This document shows, one piece after another, positions 44,297 to 53,559 of a stretch of DNA of 64,000 nucleotides (positions are counted from its first letter, which is position 1; each line of letters starts with the position of its first letter). Both the position numbers and the translations under genes were made by a program. The notes beneath the pieces were generated by a model. That model was not told the DNA's origin. It saw nothing but the letters and a program-made list of their open reading frames with translations, and did no database searches. This DNA is from Sphaerimonospora cavernae (GTDB taxonomy: Bacteria; Actinomycetota; Actinomycetes; Streptosporangiales; Streptosporangiaceae), in assembly GCF_042435035.1 (NCBI RefSeq), contig NZ_JBHMQT010000013.1:47648-111647 (forward strand), given 5' to 3'.

Positions 44297-44724
44297 TCAC
44301 CACACGGCCGCGTAGGGCTCGCCCTTGCGGTACTGCTCGATCCCCGCCGCGTGTAGGGATAGGTGTTGGACGGCAGCTGGTCCAGCGGCCACCATGCGAT
44401 ACGTGCGCATTTGTGGGGCTCGGCTTTGATCGGCTCGCCGGCCCACGTCAGCGCCTCGAAGAACACACCGAGGCGGGCATCCCCTTCGGGGTTGCGGAAG
44501 TGACACAAGTGGACAAACCGCAGGTCATGTGGGGCCACGGTGATGCCGATCTCCTCGCGTACCTCCCGGATGACGGCTTGGGCGATGGTCTCGCCCTGCT
44601 CGAGGTGTCCGCTGGTGACATTCCACCAGCCGTCGGCGTAGCCGGTGCCCTGGCGCTCGGCCAGGAGGACCTCTCCGTCTCGGACGAGGATCAGCATGGC
44701 GTCCACGATCGTCCGGTATCGCAT
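44297..44724 (-). pseudogene. NUDIX hydrolase with 3' frameshift
   Basis: The first 120 codons encode a NUDIX hydrolase: MLILVRDGEVLLAERQG, WWNVTSGHLEQGETIAQAVI and the box completed by REVREEIGI. These enzymes cleave nucleoside diphosphate derivatives. After LPSNTYPYT the frame changes: the expected ending AGIEQYRKGEPYAAVW is found in the next frame and stops at 44297. Near 44343-44356 the DNA reads ACGCGGCGGGG where ACG GCG GCG GGG is expected, so one G has probably been lost. In the present frame the reading runs on to 44209 with unrelated residues. A sequencing error cannot be excluded. Confidence 0.75.
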
Positions 44725-44799
44725 GCTTCGCTCTCCCTGGTGGTGACCGTACCTGTCGGCCGGTCACGCTAGCGTGGGAAACAGACCCTGGTCCGCCAG

Positions 44800-45252
44800 A
44801 TGACAGGAAATCCACTCCACCCGCTTGGCCGTGGTCAGACCCTCGGGGACACCGATCAGCGGGACGCCGATCTCGGCGAAGGTGTCGCGCAGGCTGCGGT
44901 CGACCTCTTACTCACCCGCCTCGAACCGGGCACGCCGCTACTTCTCCTCGTCGACAGCATGGCCGCGCTCGACTATCTGCGGTGGTGGCAGACCGGCGAC
45001 GTCGACCGCATGCCGCCCGGGTACAGCCTCCGCCCCCGGCTCCAGGCCGCGCAGTCGACGCTGGTCCGGCTCACCCAGGCTGTGGCTGGCCACCCTAGAC
45101 TAGAGATGGACCACATGCTCGAGCACCGGGGCCACCCGTTGAACGAGACGGCGGACGCGCTGGCGTCCATCGCGCTGCGCCGCGCCGACGCTCCCGCCGA
45201 ACAGGCGGCCGGTGCCGTAAAGGCGTTCCTGCGGAACTGGCATGCTTCCTGA
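44800..45252 (+). pseudogene. RNase H-like gene lacking its N-terminus
   Basis: The frame contains the middle and end of an RNase H-like domain: LLLTRLEPGTPLLLLVDSMAALDYLRWW, then a variable part, then HMLEHRGHPLNETADALASIAL, where the His and Asp are the last active-site residues. The first strand with the leading catalytic Asp is absent, and the first 30 codons of the frame look unrelated. It is therefore a 5'-truncated copy. No function is expected. Confidence 0.55.
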
Positions 45253-45349
45253 GCAGGGCGCCACGTGGCCAGCGAAACCGCGTGGGACATGCATCCGGAT
45301 CTCACACCCGACTCGACAAGATGCACTGCCGGGTATAGGAACGGGAACT

Positions 45350-45553
45350 ATGGAGCTGCCCCCTCCCCCCGCGTCGCCGATCATCGGCCGTGAGAGCGAC
45401 CGCATACACAACGAGCTGTACCTACAGTGGGCGGAGGAGTACGGCGTCGACCCGGCCGAGGACCCCGAGTTCCTCCGCGCCTGGCGGCGTGCCACCGGGC
45501 ATGACCCGGAGACCGGTCTTGCTCTCGGCTCGGGTCGTGCACCTTCGCCGTGA
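45350..45553 (+). CDS. Small acidic protein, unknown
   Basis: A 67-residue frame with ATG 45350 preceded by ATAGGAACGGGA. After a Pro-rich N-terminus (LPPPPASPIIG) it forms a helix-rich part (SDRIHNELYLQWAEEYGVDP, then PEFLRAWRRATGHDP). No family recognised. It lies in a decayed region between two truncated genes, so it may also be a remnant. Confidence 0.45.
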   Translation: MELPPPPASPIIGRESDRIHNELYLQWAEEYGVDPAEDPEFLRAWRRATGHDPETGLALGSGRAPSP

Positions 45554-45563
45554 CCCAGCGGGG

Positions 45564-46049
45564 TTAGTGGTCGCGGTCGAGCAGCATGTGCGGGTAGCCG
45601 CGGTTGACCTGGTCGCCGAGCTTCACTCCGAGGCCGTCGGTGAACGAGTCGAGCTGGGCTGTCGCGTCGTCGACGTCGGCGGCCTCGCCGGCGAACTCGA
45701 ACTCGACGAAATCCCCGGCCCCTGACACGGTGTCGAACGCGACCGTGACCCGGCCGGGGACCGTCCACTCCTCGCGATGCTTGTCCACGGTCACCATCAC
45801 CGTGAATCCGAGAGCGTCCAGGATCCGGCGGACCGCTTCGGCATCCCCGACAGGGGACTCATACTCGTCCGCGTGCGTTTTGGTCACGGCGTCGACCGGG
45901 TGCCACAGCTTGAAGTTGATCGAGTCCCCGACGGAGCTTTCCCGGATCCGCAGCCACTCGGAGATGACCTCAGGGGCGAGGAAATCCCGGTGCGGCGCAT
46001 TGTAGTACGTGTCGATCTGCCGTGCCGTCGTGCTCAGCCTGCCGTCCAC
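45564..46049 (-). pseudogene. CYTH-domain (class IV adenylate cyclase-like) gene lacking its N-terminus
   Basis: A 161-residue frame matching the CYTH tunnel fold from its second strand: RQIDTYYNAPHRDF, EWLRIRESS, INFKLWHPVD, then KHREEWTVPGRVTVAFDTVSGAGDFVEFEF. The family's first strand with the ExExK metal motif is missing; upstream there are only about 17 codons before an in-frame TAA. Without that motif it is unlikely to be an active cyclase or triphosphatase. It is probably a truncated import in the decayed stretch. Confidence 0.65.
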
Positions 46050-46196
46050 CTCCTGCAGTGCCGCGCGGGCCGTTCTGTTCCGGTTTTGTTCCGGCTGGCG
46101 TTACTCAGCAACGACGAACAACGACAACCAACCACAAGGTGTTACCAGCTCAGCGCCCATTTCCGGGACGATCGCCAAGGTCGCAAAACCCCGCCG

Positions 46197-48863
46197 TCAC
46201 ACGTCGTAGACCTGGAGGACCTCGTCGCCGTAGTGGTTGATCACCTTCACCGCGATCTTCCCGCTGTCAGGGGTACGGAACGGCTGCGAGCGGGTGGTGT
46301 AGAGCTGCTCCCAGGCGGCCTCGTCAATGTCGGCCTTGAGCGCCTTCTTCAACCGCTCGTACGGCTTCTGCCCGCCGGTGAAGTAGCAGTGCCGGACGAA
46401 GAACGACTCGCCGTCATAGTCGGTGTCGATCATCCAGAGGGCGATGTCGTTCGTGCCGCTCGAACGGATCTCGCCCCGGGTGGGGTCGTACACGTCGATC
46501 CCGCGCACCTCCACGACCACGCCCTCATCGGTGCGCTCGGTCGCGATGTCAGGCTCGCCGAACACCATGAACAGGTTGCCGGTCTCGGTCTTCTTCAGCA
46601 CGTCCGCCATGACCAGGTCAGAGTTCATCCGCACCAGCAGCACCGGGAGCTTGCCGAGCTTGCGCTCTTCCTGGACCGAGGCGAAATCCTCGGCGTTCGG
46701 CTTGAACTCCTCGGTGGTCTTGACCGCCTGCGGGTCGAACGCGAACGCGCACACGATCAGCAGGTCGAAGCCCAGGCCCTTGAGCGCCTCGCGAGCCGCG
46801 CGCCGGATCCACTCCGGGTCCACCGTCCCGTACTGCGGGCCGATGCTCACCGCGATCCGCCGCGGTGCGCCCTCCTCGCTCGCCTTCTGGACGCCTTCGG
46901 CGTTGATCAGCTCACCGGCGAACGGCACCAGCGACTCGAACTCCAGCCGCTCGTTCTTCCGGCCGTTCTGCACGCCGGCCTTGGCGAGGTTGTCCAGGAT
47001 CGACTGCTCGAAGCTGGAGGCGTCGGCTTCGGTCGCGGCCTGCTCGGTGCGGGTCTGTACGGCAGTCGCGATGGTCTTGTGCGGCGCCAGCGACTCCACA
47101 GTGAAGGGACCCGCGACGCGGACCTTCTTCTTGTCCTCGTACGGCTGGTCGTAGAGGATCTCCTGCTCGGAGTTGCGTCTGATTGCGGCTTCGATCTCCT
47201 CGCGGGTCATACCCTCCCTGATCTCAGGGTTGCGCGCGATGGAGCTGAGCATGATGTGCGGAACCCGCTGGTAGACGAAACCCTTACGGATATCACCCTG
47301 GTAGACAGCTGGCGACGAGACCTGCCCAGTGAGTTTGTCCTCCTGGAGTTGGCCTTCCTTGGAGTCGGCCAGCAGGTACATGGGCAGCTTGGCGCCCATG
47401 ATCCGATGACGGGCGAGAGCCAGGGCCACTCTTGACGTGTCGATGGTGATCCATCGACGGCCCCACTCCTCTGCAACGTAGGCAGTCGTTGCAGATCCAC
47501 AGGTTGGATCGAGCACAAGGTCGCCCGGATCGGTGGCCATGAGCAGGCAGCGCTCGATAACCTTCGTATTAGTTTGCACCACGTAGATTTTGTTGTCTGT
47601 GAAAGCCCCCGTTTGCGTATCGGTCCAAACGTTGGTGTACCCTGCGACAGGAAAGTCATCTAGGAAGCGAACGTAAGCCAGAGAGTTCTTGGTGGGGGCG
47701 GCAAGTCTACGTGCAACCTTGAGTCGGTCCAGGCCATCCACCGTCGTCTTCCAGTGACTGTTCTTTCCCGGATGGAATAAAGTCCCTTCAAATTCGTACT
47801 CAACGGTGCCGCTCGGAGTTGCCCCTTGCGATGCAAGATTGTCGTGTCGGTAGATACGGCTGCCTTCCGGAATTCTGCGCACATCCGTGCGCTCCTCAGG
47901 AGTCATGGGACGCCGAGTTCCGTCGGGAAGCTCTATGCGAGTGTAGCGACCGCCAATGTCATCAGAGATTGACGTTGGTCGAAACAGCTTACGCGCTTTA
48001 ATGTGCTCGATGCTCTTTGCATACCAAAGGACGTAATCACTATTCCTGCCGATATGGTTCGTGGCCAGACTCCCAGTAGTGCGAAATATGATGGTAACGA
48101 CGGCGTTCTCACTGCCAAAGACTTCATCCAGGAGACAACGCACAAGGTGGACGTTCTCATCGCCGATCTGGACGAAGACGCCGCCGGACTCGGTGAGCAA
48201 GTCTCGGGCGATGATCAAACGGTCGCGGAGGTAGCTCAGGTAGGAGTTGATGCCCAACTCCCAGGTGTCGCGGAACGCCTTGATCTGCTCGACCTCGCGA
48301 GTGACGTCCTCGATCTTGCCGTCCTTGACGTCCCGCTTGCCGACGAACGGCTGGAAGTTGGAGCCGAACTTGATGCCGTACGGCGGGTCGATGTAGATCA
48401 TCTGGACCTTGCCGCGGAGGTTCTCCTTCTCCGCCAGCGACGCCATGACCTGGAGCGAGTCACCGAGGATCATCCGGTTGGACCAGTTGGCCTGATGCTG
48501 GTAGTACTCGACCGCCTCGAAGCCGTCCAGGCCGTCGAAGGTGTCGAACAGCGTGAGCTCCGGCTCGTCCTCGGGCCGCTCGGCCGTACGGCGCAGGTTC
48601 TCGATGAGGACACGCGGGTCGATCTTCTCCTGGATGTAGATCGGCGGCGCGTCCACCACCAGATCCTCGGAGTCCTGTGCGTCCTTGCCCTTCCAGACCA
48701 GTTGCGGGTCCAGCTCGGGGTTGCGGGGGTAGCGCAGCTTGGCGACGCCCGCGGCCTGCTCGTCGAGCAGGTCATGGGAGTCTGCGGTCGGGATGTTCGT
48801 CCGCTTGTCCTCGTGCGTGAACGACTCGACGACGGTCGGACCCGTGGGCTTCTTCGGCGGCAT
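46197..48863 (-). CDS. Type III-like DNA methyltransferase (Mod)
   Basis: An 888-residue beta-class N6/N4 methyltransferase. Motif IV is IYIDPPYGIKFGSNF (DPPY at 159-162) and motif I appears later as DLVLDPTCGSATTAYVAEEWGRRW, with Cys in place of the usual Gly/Ser. YLSYLRDRLIIARDLLTESGGVFVQIGDENVHLVR and SDYVLWYAKS are further family segments. The C-terminal 350 residues are not catalytic and probably bind the restriction subunit or DNA. Start ATG 48863 follows GGGAAG with 7 bases; an upstream GTG at 48881 overlaps the res gene. It modifies the host DNA to protect it from the partner enzyme 5 bases upstream. Confidence 0.9.
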   Translation of the reverse strand: MPPKKPTGPTVVESFTHEDKRTNIPTADSHDLLDEQAAGVAKLRYPRNPELDPQLVWKGKDAQDSEDLVVDAPPIYIQEKIDPRVLIENLRRTAERPEDEPELTLFDTFDGLDGFEAVEYYQHQANWSNRMILGDSLQVMASLAEKENLRGKVQMIYIDPPYGIKFGSNFQPFVGKRDVKDGKIEDVTREVEQIKAFRDTWELGINSYLSYLRDRLIIARDLLTESGGVFVQIGDENVHLVRCLLDEVFGSENAVVTIIFRTTGSLATNHIGRNSDYVLWYAKSIEHIKARKLFRPTSISDDIGGRYTRIELPDGTRRPMTPEERTDVRRIPEGSRIYRHDNLASQGATPSGTVEYEFEGTLFHPGKNSHWKTTVDGLDRLKVARRLAAPTKNSLAYVRFLDDFPVAGYTNVWTDTQTGAFTDNKIYVVQTNTKVIERCLLMATDPGDLVLDPTCGSATTAYVAEEWGRRWITIDTSRVALALARHRIMGAKLPMYLLADSKEGQLQEDKLTGQVSSPAVYQGDIRKGFVYQRVPHIMLSSIARNPEIREGMTREEIEAAIRRNSEQEILYDQPYEDKKKVRVAGPFTVESLAPHKTIATAVQTRTEQAATEADASSFEQSILDNLAKAGVQNGRKNERLEFESLVPFAGELINAEGVQKASEEGAPRRIAVSIGPQYGTVDPEWIRRAAREALKGLGFDLLIVCAFAFDPQAVKTTEEFKPNAEDFASVQEERKLGKLPVLLVRMNSDLVMADVLKKTETGNLFMVFGEPDIATERTDEGVVVEVRGIDVYDPTRGEIRSSGTNDIALWMIDTDYDGESFFVRHCYFTGGQKPYERLKKALKADIDEAAWEQLYTTRSQPFRTPDSGKIAVKVINHYGDEVLQVYDV

Positions 48864-48867
48864 CCCG

Positions 48868-51800
48868 CTACTTCCCTTCACCGGAGAGAATCAGAGTGGT
48901 CATGGGGTCGAGATCCCAGCCGGGGCCGACCTGGGCGCTGATCCCGCGGCCGCCGTACAGCGCCTGGATCGCCTGCTCCAGCTCGGCGCGGAACTTGTCA
49001 GGATCTTTCAGCTCGCAGTAACTCCACCGGCCGTAGCCGCCGTGGTTGTTGACCGCGGGGACCCAGCGGTCGCGTGCGGTCACCGCCTTCTCATGGGTGG
49101 AGTCGGCCGGTTTGTGACTGCCGGAAACCTCCACGATCAGCGTGCGGAACAGGTCGTCGCCCGGGGCGGGCGCCAGCCGTACCAGGAAGTCCGGGACGTA
49201 CTGGCGGGTCTGGCCGCCGATGGCGTACGGGATGGTGAAGCCCAGGTGGTCGTTCTTGACGTAGGCGGCGACCTGGGGCATGGACTCCAGGATCTGGGCG
49301 ACCTTCTGCTCCCAGGTGTTGCCGTCCGCTCCGTCGAGCACGACGTAGTTGACGTGGCTCTTCTCCTCGGCGGTCGGGAAGACCTGCTTGGTGGTGGAGA
49401 AGTTCACCTCGGCGGTGGAGCCGACGTGGTCGAACGGCCGGAAGATCGGCAGAGCTCGCGGCTGGCGGTTGCCCTTGGTGGTCAGGATCGAGTCCTTGAT
49501 CCGCCGAGCGGCCCGGTCGCCGTGCTGGGCGATGAGCAGCAGCCCGACAAAGGTGTGGTCGTCGTAGTCGACGCATTCGGCCAGCCACTGCTTGGTGATC
49601 CGCAGAATCTGCGGGAAAAGCCACGGCTTGCGGTCGTCGGGGTCGGTGAGGTAACTCTCCATGACCCGCTTGGCCAGTTGGAAGGCGACTTCCTGCTCGC
49701 GGGCCTCCTGGAGCCCTTCGAGGACGTCCGTCCCGATGTCGCCGACGACGCCGGAGACCGTGGTCTGGGTGGGGATCATGTCCGTGGTGATCCGCAGCCG
49801 GCTGTCCTGGTCGAAGTCCGGGATCAGCTCCTCGTCGGGCAGTTCGATGCGGTAGCCGACCAGCCTGGGGAAGGTGATCTCCGCGTGCTCCCGGCCGGGA
49901 ATCGCCCGCACATGGCGGGTGACCCGCAGCTTCGGGTCGATGATCTTTCCGCCGGTGGGCATGAACTGGAACGGCACGCCGTACACATCGGCGTACTCGG
50001 GGGTGAAGAAGCCGTTCTCGTCGACCGCGTAGGAGCGGCGGCGCAGGCCGCGGCCGACCACCTGCTCACACAGGAGCTGGGTGCCGAAAGCGCGCACGCC
50101 GAGGATGTGGGTGACGGTGTTGGCATCCCAGCCTTCGGTGAGCATGGAGACGCTGACCACGCAACGGACGTGCTCGCCCAGTTTGTCCTTCTTGCCGACG
50201 GTGTTCATCACCTCGCGCAGGATCTGGGTGTCGTCCACGTCGCCGGCGGACCGGCCGGGGAAGCGCTGGGCGTACTCCTGCTTGAACTCCTCGATCTCGT
50301 GCCCGAGCGCCTTGCGGAACTCCGCGGTCAGCTCGCCCTTCTCCAACTGCTCGGAGTCGACCAGGATCGTCGGCGGCCGGTGCAGCCACTGGCCGTTCTC
50401 GTCCACGTTGGAGAACAGCAGCAGCCTGCCGCGGACCGCGACGGTCGTCTCTTCGTCGACCGGCTTGTCCCAGCCGCCGATCCAGTCGTAGACCATCTTG
50501 GAGACCGTGGTGTTGTTGCACACCACGATGAAGACCGGCGGCGGGTCGCCCTGCTTGGCGGCCTCGGAGCCCTGCCAGGCCTCGAAGGACTTCGTGTAGG
50601 AGTCATACAGGCTGTGCAGGGCGCCTTCGAGGGCGGGCGGCAGGTGTTCGGGGGAGACGGCCTGTTCCTTGCGGCCCTTCTTGGGGAGCTGGTCGCGAAT
50701 GTTCTGCCACAGCTGGAGGTAGGTGACGTCGGTGGAGGTGCTGTTGTCGTCCACCGGCACCCGGGGGATCTTCACGATCCCCGACTCGATCGCCTCGACC
50801 AGGGAGAAGTCGCTGGCCACCCAGGGGAAGAGGGTGCCCTCCTTGTAACCGGAGCCGGCCAGGAAGAACGGGGTGGCCGACAGGTCGTAGACGGCCTTGA
50901 CGCCGAGCTTGGCCTTGACCGCCTGCAGGCCGCGGAACCAGACGCGGGCCTCGTCGTTGCGGCCCTCGGCCTCCTTCTTTCCCTCGCCGGTGAGGTTGGT
51001 GGCAGCGCCCTCCTCCGGGTCGTCGATCCGGTCGCGGTAGCAGTGATGGGCCTCGTCGTTGAGGACGACGATCTCGGACTTGGTGTCGCCCAGCTCCCGG
51101 CAGACTCGGGCCACCATCTGTCCGACGGTCTCCAGGAACGGGCTCTGCGCGCCGGACTTGCCGGCCAGCAACTCCTTGGTGGTCTTGGCCACGCCCTGGC
51201 CGAGTTTGGTTTCTCGGCGCTGGAACGCGTGGTAGTTCGTGATGACGATCTTCGCTTGGGCGAGCGAGCCGTACAGGTCGACCGGGACCAGGTCGCGCAT
51301 TCGGTAGTAGTTGCCGTCGTCTTCGGGCAGCAGGACGCGCAACCGATCGCGGATGGTCAGGCCCGGCGCGACGACCAGGAAGCGCTTGGCGAAGCGTCTG
51401 TCCAGCGGACTGGCGACCTTGTTCAGCGTCTGCCAGGCGATCAGCATGGCCATCACGATCGTCTTGCCCGAGCCGGTCGCCATCTTCAGCGCGACCCGGG
51501 GGAGTTCGTCGTTGTGGGTGGCGTTGATCTCGGCGAGCTTGTTGTGAATCGAGGGGTCGCCCTGCTTGTGCGCGGCCTCGGCGAGGTAGATCGCGGTCTC
51601 GGCGGCCTCACGCTGGCAGAACAGGATCCTGTTGTCCCTGGCCGGATCGCTCCAATACTCCAGCAGGCGGCGCGAGGTCGCGGTGACGTCGGGGTAGCCC
51701 CTCAGGCGCCAGCCGTCGACCTTGCGGCGGATCGCGTTGACGAAGTGGTTCTGCTCGATCTGGTCGCCGGTCAGCCCGAGCTCGGGAAGGTCCAGCTCGA

Positions 51801-51966
51801 CCTGGGCATTGCCCTTCTGCGCCTTGGGGACCGGGATGAAGAAGGCGCTGGGGCGACGGCCTTCCTTGATGTCGCCGGGGACGCCGTGGCTGTCGAACTC
51901 GAAGTACCTGCTCGGCGGGAGGTAAGGCGAATTGATGATCGGATTCTCGACGACACGGTCCGTCAC
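48868..51966 (-). CDS. Type III-like restriction endonuclease, helicase subunit (Res)
   Basis: A 1032-residue superfamily-2 helicase nuclease. Walker A is KMATGSGKT (161-169), Walker B is LNDEAHHCY near residue 305, and later VYDLSATPFF, VVSVSMLTEGWDANTVTHI and EQVVGRGLRRRSY are helicase motifs III, V and VI. The C-terminus has a PD-(D/E)XK-type nuclease: YVPDFLVRLA and TLIVEVSGSHK. It matches the BPTD_3080-type family of restriction endonucleases. Start GTG 51966 follows GGAGGCGGCGA. It is the first gene of the operon with mod 5 bases downstream; it cuts unmodified foreign DNA. Confidence 0.9.
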   Translation of the reverse strand: MTDRVVENPIINSPYLPPSRYFEFDSHGVPGDIKEGRRPSAFFIPVPKAQKGNAQVELDLPELGLTGDQIEQNHFVNAIRRKVDGWRLRGYPDVTATSRRLLEYWSDPARDNRILFCQREAAETAIYLAEAAHKQGDPSIHNKLAEINATHNDELPRVALKMATGSGKTIVMAMLIAWQTLNKVASPLDRRFAKRFLVVAPGLTIRDRLRVLLPEDDGNYYRMRDLVPVDLYGSLAQAKIVITNYHAFQRRETKLGQGVAKTTKELLAGKSGAQSPFLETVGQMVARVCRELGDTKSEIVVLNDEAHHCYRDRIDDPEEGAATNLTGEGKKEAEGRNDEARVWFRGLQAVKAKLGVKAVYDLSATPFFLAGSGYKEGTLFPWVASDFSLVEAIESGIVKIPRVPVDDNSTSTDVTYLQLWQNIRDQLPKKGRKEQAVSPEHLPPALEGALHSLYDSYTKSFEAWQGSEAAKQGDPPPVFIVVCNNTTVSKMVYDWIGGWDKPVDEETTVAVRGRLLLFSNVDENGQWLHRPPTILVDSEQLEKGELTAEFRKALGHEIEEFKQEYAQRFPGRSAGDVDDTQILREVMNTVGKKDKLGEHVRCVVSVSMLTEGWDANTVTHILGVRAFGTQLLCEQVVGRGLRRRSYAVDENGFFTPEYADVYGVPFQFMPTGGKIIDPKLRVTRHVRAIPGREHAEITFPRLVGYRIELPDEELIPDFDQDSRLRITTDMIPTQTTVSGVVGDIGTDVLEGLQEAREQEVAFQLAKRVMESYLTDPDDRKPWLFPQILRITKQWLAECVDYDDHTFVGLLLIAQHGDRAARRIKDSILTTKGNRQPRALPIFRPFDHVGSTAEVNFSTTKQVFPTAEEKSHVNYVVLDGADGNTWEQKVAQILESMPQVAAYVKNDHLGFTIPYAIGGQTRQYVPDFLVRLAPAPGDDLFRTLIVEVSGSHKPADSTHEKAVTARDRWVPAVNNHGGYGRWSYCELKDPDKFRAELEQAIQALYGGRGISAQVGPGWDLDPMTTLILSGEGK

Positions 51967-52100
51967 TCGCCGCCTCCGTAGCGCTTCTCACCATCACGTG
52001 TGCTACCAAGGGTAGCGGTCTGGATCAACGAATCGCCACGGGTTGTCGATCTTGTTATTACCGAAGAAGATCCTGGTGATTACGGCAATGCCATGAAGAG

Positions 52101-52145
52101 CGCGGCGGGCCCTCGACGATGCGGCTTCGTCGAGGGCTCGCCGCG
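52101..52145 (-). terminator. Strong hairpin after the DUF397 gene
   Basis: CGCGGCG plus GCCCTCGACGA (52101-52119) pair with TCGTCGAGGGC plus CGCCGCG (52127-52145), a 19-bp stem with one G-T pair and a 7-base loop. It lies 27 bases beyond the stop of the DUF397 gene on the minus strand, between it and the type III operon. Confidence 0.7.
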
Positions 52146-52172
52146 GTGCTGTCGGGGGCCAGGTCGTGATCC

Positions 52173-52382
52173 CTAGTCGATGTCGAACTCTCCGTTGCGT
52201 ACGCCGCCGAGGAACGCGCGCCACTCGTCACGGTTGAAGACGAGGGTGCCGCCCTCGCGGTTCTTGGTGTCGCGGACGCCGACCACGGTGTCGGTGATCG
52301 CCACCTCCACGCACTGTCCGCTACCCCCGCTGATGCTGCTCTTGCGCCATACGGCACGGGACAGATCAAGCTCTTCGTTCAC
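52173..52382 (-). CDS. DUF397-domain protein
   Basis: A 69-residue protein with the DUF397 motifs AVWRKSSISGGSGQCVEVA, VVGVRDTKNREGG and a final W in FNRDEWRAFLGGVRNGEFD. In actinomycetes it pairs with an XRE-DUF5753 protein and forms a small control module linked to development or stress; in some pairs it acts as the antitoxin-like partner. Start GTG 52382. It is 13 bases downstream of the XRE gene. Confidence 0.93.
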   Translation of the reverse strand: MNEELDLSRAVWRKSSISGGSGQCVEVAITDTVVGVRDTKNREGGTLVFNRDEWRAFLGGVRNGEFDID

Positions 52383-52395
52383 TCCCGCACTCCCT

Positions 52396-53262
52396 TCACG
52401 TGCTCTCTCCGTAGACGGAAGCGATGAGATGCCGTGTCGCCTCGGGGCTGGCCGCCACCGCTCGCAGATGCTCGAACACCAGCGTATATTTTGCGATTTC
52501 GTCCTCTCCTTCAAGGAAAAGGTCGGTCGCGATGCTCTCGATGTAGATCACATCAGGGTTGTCGCTGTCGTGCTTCATGATGACGAAGCTTCCGGTCATC
52601 CCAGGATGCGCTCCGGCGCCATACGGGATGACCTGCACCGTGATGTTCGGTTCTTCGCTCGCCTCCAGGAGCTTGTGAAGCTGGCCGCGCATGGTCTGCC
52701 GGCCGCCTACCTCCCGGCGCAGCACCGCCTCGTCGATGACGGCCCAAAGACGCAAGGGGCTCTGCCTGGTCAGCAGCGCTTGCCGCGCCATACGAGCTTC
52801 GACCCGTTTCTCCACCTCCTGCCGTGGGATCGTCGGCAGGGTGCCGCGAATGACCGCGTGGGCGTACTCGGCGGTCTGCAGCAGTCCGGGCATGAACAGG
52901 GACTCGTAGTTGAGCAGGTTGTCGGCTTCCTCCTCGAAGCCGATGTAGGTGGCGTACTGGTCGGGTAGTTCGAGCTGGTGGCTCTGCAGCCATACGCGCT
53001 CCCCGGACTCCCGCAGCACCGCGAGCAGCTCATCCCGCCGTTGACCGTGGATGCCGTACAGATCAAGCAGCGTGATCACGGTTCGCTTCTGCGGTCTGGC
53101 CCTGGCCGTCTCCAGCCGGTACAGCGTGACCGTGTTGATCCCGCTCTCTTCGGCCACCTCTTCCCGTGACTTGCCCGAATCGGCACGCAGCTGCCGTAGT
53201 TCGGCCGCCAGGCGGCGCAGGCGAAGCGTCGGTGTCTGCCGTCGCACGGCCACTTTTTCCAT
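52396..53262 (-). CDS. XRE-family regulator with DUF5753
   Basis: A 288-residue protein. The HTH is at residues about 28-60 (SGKSREEVAEESGINTVTLYRLETARARP). DUF5753 follows: YIGFEEEADNLLNYESLFMPGLLQT, then AVIDEAVLRREVGG and IPYGAGAHPGMTGSFVIM. It is cotranscribed with DUF397 and divergent from an RsbW-like ATPase gene, the usual actinobacterial triad. The ATG at 53262 directly abuts AGGAGGG; GTG 53253 has better spacing (9 bases) and may be the real start. Confidence 0.93.
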   Translation of the reverse strand: MEKVAVRRQTPTLRLRRLAAELRQLRADSGKSREEVAEESGINTVTLYRLETARARPQKRTVITLLDLYGIHGQRRDELLAVLRESGERVWLQSHQLELPDQYATYIGFEEEADNLLNYESLFMPGLLQTAEYAHAVIRGTLPTIPRQEVEKRVEARMARQALLTRQSPLRLWAVIDEAVLRREVGGRQTMRGQLHKLLEASEEPNITVQVIPYGAGAHPGMTGSFVIMKHDSDNPDVIYIESIATDLFLEGEDEIAKYTLVFEHLRAVAASPEATRHLIASVYGEST

Positions 53263-53559
53263 CCCTCCTGCCCTGGTACGGGTTGAAGTGTAGTGCTATC
53301 TTCCTCAGCCGATGCGCTCGCAATGGTTGCGTTCGATATAGCTGCGGTGCATGCTGAGAGCCAAGCCTGCCAGGGAGCGCGCCGCCCGGCAGGCCAAACC
53401 GAAAGGCACCACAAGCCGGCAGGCGGATGGGGGCTTGCTCAGCCTTCCCGTGAGCAGGCCCACGCCCGTTCTGCCTGGGAGCCGGCGGCCGTATCACCTG
53501 AGGGGGGACGACGGCCGCGGCTCCCGGCCAATCCCCGTCGCTTGCCGCCAGAGGTCGCC

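Noticed and set aside
44176..44340. Plus-strand frame starting VDDLPGIIDAIYHMRFMPSD
   Set aside because: The first 25 residues look real, but the GTG is immediately after AAGGA and the frame then crosses the palindrome and the NUDIX gene; probably a tiny remnant.
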